This document shows positions 49,576-57,987 of a stretch of DNA of 64,000 bases, in pieces. The notes beneath the pieces were generated by a model, which saw only the letters and a list, made by a program, of their open reading frames with translations, searched no databases and was not told where the DNA came from. Source of the stretch: Thraustochytrium sp. TN22 (taxonomy: Eukaryota > Sar > Bigyra > Thraustochytrida > Thraustochytriidae); NCBI GenBank assembly GCA_013306675.1, contig JABLUY010000047.1, positions 1 through 64,000 of the forward strand, written 5' to 3'. The position numbers were made by a program, and so were the translations under genes. Every line of letters begins with the position of its first letter. The first letter of the stretch is position 1.

Positions 49576-52500
49576 TCAGTTAAATAGTTTTCTTGCGCCG
49601 TTAGAGGCAGTGGCCGCCGCATCGTTCATGGCCTCGCGCAAAGCCTTGGACGCCTGGTCCAGACGCTGCGCTGTCGATAGCAGCGCGCGAGTCACCTGGC
49701 TTTGGCGGAAGGCCAGCGCCCAGCCCATGGAGCTTCCCGCCGATTTGACTCGGACGATCTGGGCGAGCGTCTGAGCCGGGTTGATGCCGAGTGCTGTGAG
49801 CGGAAAGTCCGCTTCAATGTGATGCTCGTTTGTAGCCAAGAAGGCTCGAATGATGGCCCTGCGCGGGTCGCTACCTCGGTTGCTGGAGCCATGGACTCCC
49901 ATCGGCTGGAAGCGGAGGCCGTACACCTTCGACTGTGCTAGGATGACGACCGTTTTCTCTGCCCGGCGCCCTTCCCTCGTGATGAGCTCGATCGTGGGCT
50001 CACGTTTGTTGGAGCGAAAGCCGAAAGATACCCAGAGCTTCTTGGACGGCTGTTGCGGCGAGCTTCCCTGCGTTGTCTTGAATGTTTCATGGCTCACCAC
50101 GTTTGCGCCTTGTGTCATGTGTGCCAGGATCGCCGTGGTGCAGAGGACCTTGTGATTGGTCTTGCTGGTCGGTGCCTTGAAGCTTGTGACCTGCGCGCGA
50201 TCTGGGTCCCGCATCATGCTGAGCGCCTTGAATCCACCGCTATACGTCTGGTCGCGCGATGTGGAGGACCTTTGGCGTGCTCGTTCATTGACTTGCTCAG
50301 CACTGGTCGCGCAATACCTTCTGAGCGAGTCGCGCAGCGTTGTTGTGCGTGCGCGATTCTCCATCTCGTACATCGCGCGCAGTTGCTCCGTCCACGCTTC
50401 GCACGTCTTTGGCAGTTTGGTTTCCTTGGCGCACCCGTCCCATGCGTTGTTGTAATACATGGGCCCGCAGAGTTTTTCGAATGGGTTCACACAGTCTGAG
50501 GACTCGACACGAAGAAACTCGCCCGCCTCGATGCGCTCTCGCTCCATGGTCGAGTACTGCGCCATGATGTCCCGAGACGTTAGAAGGATGTACCCGCGCC
50601 TGGGCTCGGCGAGGACAGCCATGCGAAGCGCGCATGCGCCAAACTGGCTGAGGCCGGTCTTGATGCTGATGTCTTGGCAGGGCTCGCGGATCATGGAGTG
50701 CAGCGTCTCGTTGTCCATGGACTGGAGTGCGCGAGGGACGATGCTGTCTGCGATGCCTTCTTCGTGCGAACGTTGTTCTAGCTCCCGCCAGACGCTGCAG
50801 AAGCTGATGAGGTTGCGGAACGTTAGCGTGGAGATGAAACCGCTGGTGTTGGTCTTGCCGTTGATCGGGACGTGATAGTCGTGATACCAGGCCTCCAGCT
50901 TGACCTGGATATGCTGACCAGCGGCGGCGACCTCTCCGATGCTTCGGTCCTGGCGCTGTGTTCGTTTCACCTCACACGCCCGGAAGTCGTCTTTTTCGAA
51001 GATGTAGTACATGTCTGTGCCGATCTGCATCAGCTCGGCGAGGACGCCCGTGTGCTCGCTCAGCTCTGCCATCCGCAGGACGCGTTGGACGGCAGGCGAG
51101 ATAAGCTGGAGTCGGAGCTTGCAGTTCATCGGATCAGAGTCGTCGAGCGCAGCCGGTGTGACGAGGATCCTCATGGCGTTGCGAATGGCCTCGTGAGCGG
51201 AAATCCGCAGCTTGGTTCTGCTCTCGTCGAGAAATGCGCTGGCCGGGAGCACCTTGGCGAGGCATTCGATGGACTCCGGCGAGAGCCCGCCAGCGAGCAA
51301 TTCTTGCAATGGGATGTCCGCGCTCCTGCACAGGCCTTTGGCGCTCAGGCATGGTTTGTTGTTGCGCAAACCGATCAGGAGCTCGATGAGCTGGTACGAT
51401 TTGCCCTTGTGCCGGAGTTGTTTCCTACGAAGCTGCCCCACGAAGGCCTTGACAATGTGGTCCTTGTCCAGGACCAGCCTCGCAGGGGAGGCCGCAGGAG
51501 CAGCGGGAGGGTTGGCCGCCGCACTGTCCTCCTCACATCCGTCTTGATCTTGCTCGCGTACGTCGTGATCCTCGAGGTCTGAGTCGTCATCGTCCGCTTC
51601 CTCGTCCTCTTCGTCGACCCCGTTGGCCCCGGGCCGAGTGGCTTCGTCAGAGATTGCACTCTGGGCGAAACCCTTCTGGTTGCTTGCCGCGGCGTCCGAG
51701 CAGACCGCCATTGGCTCGAGCCTGTCCCCAGAAGCCTCCCGCACTCGCTCGACGACGTCGTTCACAATTCGGGAGATCGCGCTGGCGTTCTCGCTCCGCA
51801 CAGGGACGGCGGCGACCGGGATCCGAATGCGGTTGTCGGGACTCTTGAGGATGACTGTGTCGAGCTTGGCTGCCGCGATGCTTCCGCGGAAGGTGAACAG
51901 CTCTTGCACAATGTCTGCCTCTTCCTTCCCCTCGTCCTTGTGCCTCGCGCGGATGCGCTCCTCTTCGTAGTAGTCGAGGCCGATCAAGTACGGCTTGCCT
52001 TCGAAGGAGGCCACCTCGAGGAGACCGTCCCTCTTTGCCTCGATCCCGTCCATCGTAATCACGTAAAGAAGCGAGCCTTTCGCGAGCATAGCTTTGCAGA
52101 AACGCTCAATGCATCCGCTCCGGAACGGTGTGTAGGGCGAGCCGAGCCTCCCCACGCTCTTCTGCAGCGTTGTCACGGTCGGGATGGGTAGGTTGAAAAG
52201 GTGGATGTCGATTGACTCCTTGTTGGCGTTGTTCTCGCGACTCATCTGGCCATAGCCGTGAAGTGCATTCAGGATCCGCGAGGAGTGTGGCAGCATGTGA
52301 ATGAACATGAAGAATGACTTCACCACACGCGAGTGTGGGTTTTTGTCCCAATGGTACTGACCCTTGCCTCTCATGTAGGCCTCCATGGCGTGGTACATAG
52401 AGAACGTGAACTTGTAGAGGAAGTGTGACGACGGCACGTTTACACGTTCAATGAGCTCGACGAGCTCGCGCGTGGACTCGCTCCCCTCTGGCTCGCGGGG

Positions 52501-53541
52501 ACGCGATTGCTCTGCGGTGATCCTCTTGATCTTCCTCTCGAGGTCTTCGTTGGTGCGCCGCATCCGCACGATCACCTCCACGAGCTTGTCAAACGTCAAG
52601 CCATCGTCGAGCGTAACGTCCCGCGTCATGAGTGCCGTTCTCAGCCGGCACATGTAGGGCCTGTTGCGGTCATACGCCTTCACGCACGCGTCACATCGTT
52701 TCGTCGCGGTTCCGCCCGTGCACGTGGTGCTCCACCCGGTCGTGCCGTTTGAATCGACGCTGTCAGAGAAGCAATAGGCTGCTGGAAAGCCTTGGCAGCG
52801 CGCTGCGGGCGGCGCAGGCGCGCCTCCGGTCTCGGGACCTGCGTTCCGCGAGGACCTAACCACCGGCTGGTCATCGGCGGGAGACGCACTCGCGTCTGTT
52901 CTGTGACGCTTCTGATCGATCTCCTGGTTAGCGGCCCGCACCTTAGTCAGGAGGTCGTCAAGCGCCGCCTTATGCTCGGGCGTGAGGTCGTCAGGGCCAC
53001 CTAGGAGGTCGTTTTTGAGCCTGTGGACGGTCTCGTCGTTGTTGTAGTCATCTGCTGGCACGATCGAATACCAGATGCGGTCGAGCTTCTTCTCCAAGCT
53101 ACGCAGCAGGAAGTGCTGGCCGCCGTTGAGCTCGAAGCCCACGATGTTATTTGAACTTGTTGGTCTCCACCTTGATGAGCGCGTGAAGCCCCGTGGCATG
53201 ACCCCCTTCTGCACATCCCACCATCTGCCGCACAGGATGGGAGCCGAGGCAGCATGTTCGGACAGGGCCGCAACCAGCACTGTCTGCTTCTCGCTTGCAC
53301 GTCCACGCTTGCCACGCGCCATGGCCTCGCTGTCTTGCAAGTACCCGTGCCGCGGATCCCTGGCGCGGATCCGCGGATGTCTGATGCCTCGCCGTCGCCT
53401 TGCCAGGACGGGAGGCAGAGGCGCGCCAGGGCATCGGCAGCCACGACTAAGCGCAAGCACCTCGTGCGCGCTCTCGCCGAGTAGCTTCACCACCTCGCTA
53501 GCTCGCGCACTGACAGAGATGTTGGGACAGCTGCCATGCAT
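49576..53541 (-). CDS. Transposase-like protein of the 49,312-54,195 element
   Basis: 1,321 residues from the first ATG (53,541). The frame is open without ATG up to 53,721, and that part encodes a Cys-x2-Cys and two His (YCALCKSAVL, then SHAQLVH), so an upstream exon or non-AUG start is possible. Visible parts are a basic N-terminus (ARGKRGRASEK), a Cys cluster (KRCDACVKAY, then RPYMCRLR), a helical segment DLERKIKRITAEQ, a conserved-looking block with HLFNLPIPTVTTLQKSVG, acidic residues in VITMDGIEAKRDG and VCSDAAASNQKG that could be DDE-type metal ligands, a long acidic insertion, and a C-terminal DNA- or RNA-binding-like basic part. The layout recalls P-element/THAP9-like transposases, but the match is weak. 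Its position between matched inverted repeats is the main reason for calling it a transposase. Confidence 0.65.
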   Translation of the reverse strand: MHGSCPNISVSARASEVVKLLGESAHEVLALSRGCRCPGAPLPPVLARRRRGIRHPRIRARDPRHGYLQDSEAMARGKRGRASEKQTVLVAALSEHAASAPILCGRWWDVQKGVMPRGFTRSSRWRPTSSNNIVGFELNGGQHFLLRSLEKKLDRIWYSIVPADDYNNDETVHRLKNDLLGGPDDLTPEHKAALDDLLTKVRAANQEIDQKRHRTDASASPADDQPVVRSSRNAGPETGGAPAPPAARCQGFPAAYCFSDSVDSNGTTGWSTTCTGGTATKRCDACVKAYDRNRPYMCRLRTALMTRDVTLDDGLTFDKLVEVIVRMRRTNEDLERKIKRITAEQSRPREPEGSESTRELVELIERVNVPSSHFLYKFTFSMYHAMEAYMRGKGQYHWDKNPHSRVVKSFFMFIHMLPHSSRILNALHGYGQMSRENNANKESIDIHLFNLPIPTVTTLQKSVGRLGSPYTPFRSGCIERFCKAMLAKGSLLYVITMDGIEAKRDGLLEVASFEGKPYLIGLDYYEEERIRARHKDEGKEEADIVQELFTFRGSIAAAKLDTVILKSPDNRIRIPVAAVPVRSENASAISRIVNDVVERVREASGDRLEPMAVCSDAAASNQKGFAQSAISDEATRPGANGVDEEDEEADDDDSDLEDHDVREQDQDGCEEDSAAANPPAAPAASPARLVLDKDHIVKAFVGQLRRKQLRHKGKSYQLIELLIGLRNNKPCLSAKGLCRSADIPLQELLAGGLSPESIECLAKVLPASAFLDESRTKLRISAHEAIRNAMRILVTPAALDDSDPMNCKLRLQLISPAVQRVLRMAELSEHTGVLAELMQIGTDMYYIFEKDDFRACEVKRTQRQDRSIGEVAAAGQHIQVKLEAWYHDYHVPINGKTNTSGFISTLTFRNLISFCSVWRELEQRSHEEGIADSIVPRALQSMDNETLHSMIREPCQDISIKTGLSQFGACALRMAVLAEPRRGYILLTSRDIMAQYSTMERERIEAGEFLRVESSDCVNPFEKLCGPMYYNNAWDGCAKETKLPKTCEAWTEQLRAMYEMENRARTTTLRDSLRRYCATSAEQVNERARQRSSTSRDQTYSGGFKALSMMRDPDRAQVTSFKAPTSKTNHKVLCTTAILAHMTQGANVVSHETFKTTQGSSPQQPSKKLWVSFGFRSNKREPTIELITREGRRAEKTVVILAQSKVYGLRFQPMGVHGSSNRGSDPRRAIIRAFLATNEHHIEADFPLTALGINPAQTLAQIVRVKSAGSSMGWALAFRQSQVTRALLSTAQRLDQASKALREAMNDAAATASNGARKLFN

Positions 53542-53659
53542 GCTGTGCGACAAGAACCACTCTGCCGGCGGGCCGGGCCTTCGGGTGTGTACTAGTTGTG
53601 CGTGACTACGGTCCTTACTAGCGAGTACCGCTGACTTGCACAATGCACAGTATTGAGAG

Positions 53660-54140
53660 GGTAAATGAAACAAACATCGACATGAAATTTCTCCGTCAAA
53701 ATTAAGTGAGATGAGTTGAAATTAGCTCTAATAGGTAGCTACGCCAAGTCTCCGTCATGTGGTGAAGAAAAATTACAGTTTCACATTGAGCGAAATAAGT
53801 AATACATGTGCAAAGTTGAGAACTATGAAGAACCATGGCATGTGCAAAAGGTTGAATTCGAGATGGTGGGAGTGCCCAGGTCGAGACCATACAAATTCTA
53901 AAGAGGTAGGAGCCTTCCACCTGTTCGGGGGCAGCCTTTTGCACATGTGATGATTGTACATAGTTCCCAACTTTGGAGTGTGATTTTACACCCAAAATTC
54001 ATTATTTCGGTAATTGGAATGTGCATATTGTACAAAAAGGCTGTGAAAATTGATTCCAATGGCTTTGAGCCCAGATGTTGTTGAAGGTAATTTGCTACAT
54101 GGTCATGAAAATAGACCGGGTTCGCCGTCAAACCGGTCTA
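53660..54140. other. AT-rich 5' segment of the transposon with long inverted repeat
   Basis: About 480 bp, far less GC-rich than the rest of the window. Arms 53,811-53,854 and 53,932-53,975 (44 nt each, outer and inner blocks matching 16/17 and 15/16) form an inverted repeat around a 77-nt spacer. A second small hairpin, TAGACCGG with CCGGTCTA, lies at 54,112-54,140, near the right terminal repeat. It may hold the transposase promoter, a nested small element or transposase-binding sites. Confidence 0.7.
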
Positions 54141-54178
54141 ATCTGCCCCCCGTTGCGACTCGGACGCCCTTTTCTAAG

Positions 54179-54195
54179 GACCAACCGACCCCTCC
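54179..54195 (-). repeat. Right terminal inverted repeat of the transposon
   Basis: GACCAACCGACCCCTCC, the exact reverse complement of the left end, followed immediately by the CGTGAC target duplication (54,196-54,201). It lies only about 120 bp upstream of the NFACT-R gene ATG, inside its likely promoter. Confidence 0.85.
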
Positions 54196-54315
54196 CGTGA
54201 CGTTGAATTTGCACGCGACATCCGCCGTCGACCTGGACCACGAGGGAAAAACCGGCCGGCTGATGCTGAGTCATTGTCAGCCAGGCAGCAGCAGTCCGGC
54301 GCAGTGGACCGCGGC

Positions 54316-55569
54316 ATGGCGCTTCGCGCGCGGCTGCTGGCGCCGCGCGCGCTGGCGGCGGGCCGCGGGCTGCGGCGGGCCGCGGCCCGGACCGGCCCCG
54401 GCCCCGGCCTGGCGCCGCCGACCGCGCCGCTGGCTGCAGCGACGCCGGTGGCGCTGCGGCGGCTGGGCATGCCGGGCGCGCGGCAGGGCTGGGCCGGAGC
54501 GGCGCGGAGCCGCGGGCTCGCCGCCGCGGCAAGCGCGCCCAGCGGCGGCGGCGGCGGCGGGGAGGAGGCGGAGCAAGAGGAGGACGAGGCGCTGATGGAG
54601 CGGCACTTCGCGCTGAGTGAGGCGATTCGAGCCGGGCTGACCAAGCTGGCGCGCGCGCAAGCAGCGCTGGAGAGGAGCGCGGCAGAGCTGGACGGCCTGG
54701 AGGACCTGAGGGAGCGCGGGGACCTGCTGGTGGCCAACATGGGCGCAGCCAAGCAGACGTTCGCCAAGGCGCGGTCGAGGGCCGAGGCGTCGGCAAAGTT
54801 TACGGCGACCAAGTACCTGGAGGACGGGAGCGTGGCGAGCGTGGAGCTCGTGCTCGACACCCGCAAGTACGCGACGGCGGCAGATCAGGCAAGCGCGATC
54901 TTTAAGAAGGTGCGGCGCATGGAGCGCGGCGTAGAGGTGGTGCAGGAGCGGCTCCTGGCGGCCATGGAGAAGCAGGAGGTGGTGGAGGAGCTGGCGGGCC
55001 AAGTGGACGCCTGGGCCGGCGGTGACGAGGCCAGCCTCGCGGCGCTCGAGACAAGCGCTGGGCGCAACGCTGACGTGGAGTGGCCGCCGCGCACAGGGAA
55101 GCGCAAGGGCCCGGGTCAGCTACCGCCGCGCGCGAAAAAGTTCAGGCGGTACCCTGGCGCCGAGGAAGGCGCGGAGATCTGGGTTGGGAGGAACCGACGT
55201 GAGAACGAGGAGCTCACGCTGCGTGTGGGCCGCCCAGGCGAGGTCTGGATGCACGCGCGGGGCAGCCCAGGCTCGCACGTTCTGGTACGAATGTTTGGTG
55301 TCGTAAAGGAGCCGGGCCCCGAGACGCTGCAGCGAGCTGCAGACCTGACCGCGCTCTACAGCAAGCTCAAGGCGGACACCAAGGTACCCGTGACCTTGGC
55401 AGATCCGAGGCACATTCGCAAGGCGCCGCGCACGCCGGTGGGCACTGTGATGCTCATGTCTGAGCTCGGATCCATGATTGGCCTCCCCGAACGTGTGCGT
55501 GACTTGGACGAGCTCGAGCAGGCTGAAGACGAGGATACAAGTAGCGTGACGGAGGCAAGTCCATCTTAG
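54316..55569 (+). CDS. Mitochondrial-type NFACT-R (RqcH/NEMF family) protein
   Basis: 417 residues. The first 75 residues are Arg/Ala-rich with almost no acidic residues (ALRARLLAPRALAAGRGLRR), a typical mitochondrial presequence. A coiled-coil segment follows at about 95-245. The NFACT-R domain is at about 276-400: FRRYPGAEEGAEIWVGRN, then GEVWMHARGSPGSHVLVR (W311, H313), ETLQRAADLTALYSKLK and a final PVGTVMLMSE. In RqcH, Tae2 and NEMF this domain sits on stalled large ribosomal subunits and helps C-terminal tailing of the nascent chain. The NFACT-N and HhH parts of RqcH are not visible, so this is a short form. A role in mitoribosome rescue is inferred. The TTG-initiated frame upstream is ignored. 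Confidence 0.82.
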   Translation: MALRARLLAPRALAAGRGLRRAAARTGPGPGLAPPTAPLAAATPVALRRLGMPGARQGWAGAARSRGLAAAASAPSGGGGGGEEAEQEEDEALMERHFALSEAIRAGLTKLARAQAALERSAAELDGLEDLRERGDLLVANMGAAKQTFAKARSRAEASAKFTATKYLEDGSVASVELVLDTRKYATAADQASAIFKKVRRMERGVEVVQERLLAAMEKQEVVEELAGQVDAWAGGDEASLAALETSAGRNADVEWPPRTGKRKGPGQLPPRAKKFRRYPGAEEGAEIWVGRNRRENEELTLRVGRPGEVWMHARGSPGSHVLVRMFGVVKEPGPETLQRAADLTALYSKLKADTKVPVTLADPRHIRKAPRTPVGTVMLMSELGSMIGLPERVRDLDELEQAEDEDTSSVTEASPS

Positions 55570-55929
55570 CTGGTGAAAGCTGGAGTTGGAGTAACGTACG
55601 TTTACTGTCAGACACTGGCACAAAGGGGGATCTTCTTGGAGACCCGCGCGGCACGTGCTTGCGTGTCACTTCGTTGACGTACAGGTTGACGAACACGTTG
55701 GCGAACGAGTTGGAGAAAGATACTTTCACTGCACACGAAGGATTTCCTTGGAGACCCGGCCCCGCCACGCGGCGGCGCCTGCTTGCGTGTCACTTCGTTG
55801 ATGTATTCGTTGACGAACACGTTGGCGAAACGGGTTGATGAACAAAGAAAGACACACAGAGACAGAGAGGTCTTCTCGAAGCTAGCTCTAGCTACCAGTA
55901 ATAATAGATCAATCGCGTGACGACCATTT
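55570..55929. other. Convergent intergenic region with a tandem duplication
   Basis: Two copies of an imperfect unit lie at about 55,635-55,713 and 55,747-55,838. Both begin CTTGGAGACCC and contain GCTTGCGTGTCACTTCGTTGA and GTTGACGAACACGTTGGCGA. Their period is about 112 bp. No coding content is seen. Confidence 0.75.
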
Positions 55930-57987
55930 TCACAGCTTGACGTTGGTATGCCCGGCATCGTCCGCCTCATCGTCACCATCGTCGTCGTCGTCGTCACTGT
56001 CATCGTAGCCCTCCCCGAGGCCCTCGGGGGCGGGCGCCTCGGGGTCGTCGCCGCCGGCGATGTCCTCCGGCATATTGGTCTCGTAAACCTGGAGGAAGCC
56101 GACATTGTTGCCGGTCTGGCTGACGTGCGGGACGCTGAGACGCGGCGCGATGGAGAAGTGGCGCGAGGCGCGGGTGTCCTCGCGGGCCAGAAAGTCGACG
56201 TCCGGGACGTCGTGCTGCACGAAGCCGCGCAGGCCGACGCGGTTGTCGGCCTCCTCCCAGCGGCTAACGGAGACCTCGTACTCCTGGTTGCGCTCCTCGA
56301 GCAGCCTGCCGGCGAGATCGAAGGCAGCCTCACTCTCCAGCTCGGCGCCATCGTTGCTGTCGTCGTTAATGCCGGCGTACCAGCGGCCCACGCGAACGAC
56401 GCCCGAGGTCGGGTCGCGCACGGCCTTCTTCACGCCCTCGTAGATCGTGCGAAGGCGCCCGCGGATGGCCCGCTCCTCGTCCGGGAGCGGGGCCCGGTAG
56501 CGTGCGGCGGGAAGTCGCATCGTCTTGTCGAGCAAGAAGATCTCGAAGATGATGTCGACGTCGAGGTCGTTGGACTTGGGATGGAAGGAACGCATGTCGA
56601 GGATCTCCAGATCGTGTGCCATGATGGCGCGCAGAAGGCGGTCCTGCAGGCCGAAACTGCCCTTGCTCCGCGTCTGCACGAAGTAGTAGAGGTGCGGGTT
56701 GCCGCGGGCGCCGTCGCCGGTGTCGCCACGGGCCTGCAGAACGGCCTTGTCGGCCAGGCGCGAATAGTGCAGGATGACGAGGCGCAGAACGATGGGCGCC
56801 ACGAGAATGGTGATGAGAATGGCGAGGATGATGCTGGCGGCAACGTCGTCATCGACATACTCCTCCTGGCGCGCGTAGACGATGACGATGAAAGCGAACT
56901 CACCGAGCGCGCTCATGGCCGCGGCGACGACGAGCGCATTGAAGCGCGTGAGCGGCCGCGCCCAGACAAAGGTGGCAAGCTTGCCGACGAGCGCGATGAG
57001 GATAATGAGCGCGTTGTAGATGACGTGCGGCGAGCCAAAGCTCTTCACCGGCACCTCGAAGCCGATGGTGCAGGCGAAGAAGACGCGCAGCAGCCAGGTG
57101 AGGATGCGCTTGACCTGGCTGATCCATACGCGACTCGTCTCCGCGGACGTGCAAAAGGAGAGGCCGGCGATGAAGCAGCCGAGCAGGTAGCTGCCGCCGC
57201 TGGCGCGCGCCGCGGGCGCCAGCCCGAGCGTGAGCGCGAAGAGCAAGCCGAGGGCCACGTTCTCACGCTGCGTCTTACGCACGCGCGGCAGGATGTAGCG
57301 GTTCATGATGGGCGGGATGACATAGATGGCGAGGAAGCCAAAGCCGAAGAGCAGCAGAAAGGCCGAAAGGATGGGCCGAATCACGTTCCAGCCCGTCGGG
57401 TGGTCGAGCGACGACAGCTCTGACAGCAGGATGAGCGCAATGATGTCGTCGAGGACAGCAGCCGCAATGATGAGCTGGCCCGTGGGCGAGTTGAGCAGCT
57501 TGCCCTCGCGCAGCACGGACAGCGCAATGCCCATGCTGGTGGGCGACATGCAGGCGCCCACCACGAAGCTGCCCTTGACGTCGAGCTCGAAGACGTGCTG
57601 GCCGATCAAGTAGCCGATAGTGAGCGGCACCATGCTGCCCAGAACGGCCACGATGCCGCCGCGCACGCCGATGAGACGCAGCATCTCAAGATCGACCTCG
57701 ACACCGGCCTCCACGACCAGCAGCATGAGGCCAATCTCGCCGATGAGCTTCCAGCCGCCCACCTTGGGCACGAAGTCGAGCAGATACGGCCCGAGGATGA
57801 CGCCCGTGATGATCTGGCCCACAAGCGGCGGCGCGCCGATAAAGCTCACCGCCTTGCCCACGAACCAGATCGACAGCAGGAACACCAGCGATGCGTACAG
57901 CTGGTCGAAGGTGTAGGACTCTTCGCCGCCATCTCCCCCCGACAGTAGCCGCCACTCGGCCATCTCGGCCATGCCCTCGAACAGCAT
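55930..57987 (-). CDS. CPA2-family cation/proton antiporter (KefB/NapA-like)
   Basis: 685 residues. About 12 membrane segments occupy residues 25-400. Family features include PPLVGQIITGVILGP in an early helix, ELMLLVVEAGVE-like half-helix sequence, and the paired aspartates D180-D181 in AAVLDDIIALILL, which correspond to the ion-binding DD of electrogenic CPA2 exchangers such as NapA. An SALGEFAFIVIVYA segment follows later in the membrane domain. The C-terminal 280 residues are soluble with no TrkA-N motif visible, ending in a DDSDDDDDDGDD acidic tail. Exchange of Na+ or K+ for H+ is expected; the membrane is unknown. It is convergent with the NFACT-R gene. Confidence 0.82.
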   Translation of the reverse strand: MLFEGMAEMAEWRLLSGGDGGEESYTFDQLYASLVFLLSIWFVGKAVSFIGAPPLVGQIITGVILGPYLLDFVPKVGGWKLIGEIGLMLLVVEAGVEVDLEMLRLIGVRGGIVAVLGSMVPLTIGYLIGQHVFELDVKGSFVVGACMSPTSMGIALSVLREGKLLNSPTGQLIIAAAVLDDIIALILLSELSSLDHPTGWNVIRPILSAFLLLFGFGFLAIYVIPPIMNRYILPRVRKTQRENVALGLLFALTLGLAPAARASGGSYLLGCFIAGLSFCTSAETSRVWISQVKRILTWLLRVFFACTIGFEVPVKSFGSPHVIYNALIILIALVGKLATFVWARPLTRFNALVVAAAMSALGEFAFIVIVYARQEEYVDDDVAASIILAILITILVAPIVLRLVILHYSRLADKAVLQARGDTGDGARGNPHLYYFVQTRSKGSFGLQDRLLRAIMAHDLEILDMRSFHPKSNDLDVDIIFEIFLLDKTMRLPAARYRAPLPDEERAIRGRLRTIYEGVKKAVRDPTSGVVRVGRWYAGINDDSNDGAELESEAAFDLAGRLLEERNQEYEVSVSRWEEADNRVGLRGFVQHDVPDVDFLAREDTRASRHFSIAPRLSVPHVSQTGNNVGFLQVYETNMPEDIAGGDDPEAPAPEGLGEGYDDSDDDDDDGDDEADDAGHTNVKL

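Larger units (their letters stand above)
49312..54195. mobile_element. DNA transposon with 17-bp terminal inverted repeats, apparently complete
   Basis: 4,884 bp bounded by GGAGGGGTCGGTTGGTC (49,312-49,328) and its exact reverse complement (54,179-54,195), flanked by a 6-bp direct duplication CGTGAC. It carries one large transposase gene on the minus strand, with about 250 bp of non-coding sequence on its 3' side and about 650 bp on its 5' side. Its base composition differs from the surroundings: the 5' non-coding part (about 53,640-54,140) is AT-rich, and the gene is visibly less GC-rich than its neighbours. A 6-bp duplication is reported for IS3EU and Dada elements, whereas hAT and P elements usually make 8 bp, so the superfamily is left open. 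The intact frame and identical repeat ends suggest recent insertion. Confidence 0.8.

Noticed and set aside
53542-53673. Transposase start at a TTG at 53,673
   Set aside because: No ATG is present in frame between 53,541 and the upstream stop at 53,722. I used the first ATG, although the skipped part contains Cys and His residues that may be coding through another exon.
49312-54195. Retroelement or virus-like element
   Set aside because: No reverse transcriptase, integrase, capsid or long terminal repeats; the short inverted ends and single transposase fit a DNA transposon.
55948-57423. 491-residue + strand frame opposite the antiporter
   Set aside because: Antisense shadow; the minus strand encodes the membrane helices and the DD motif.
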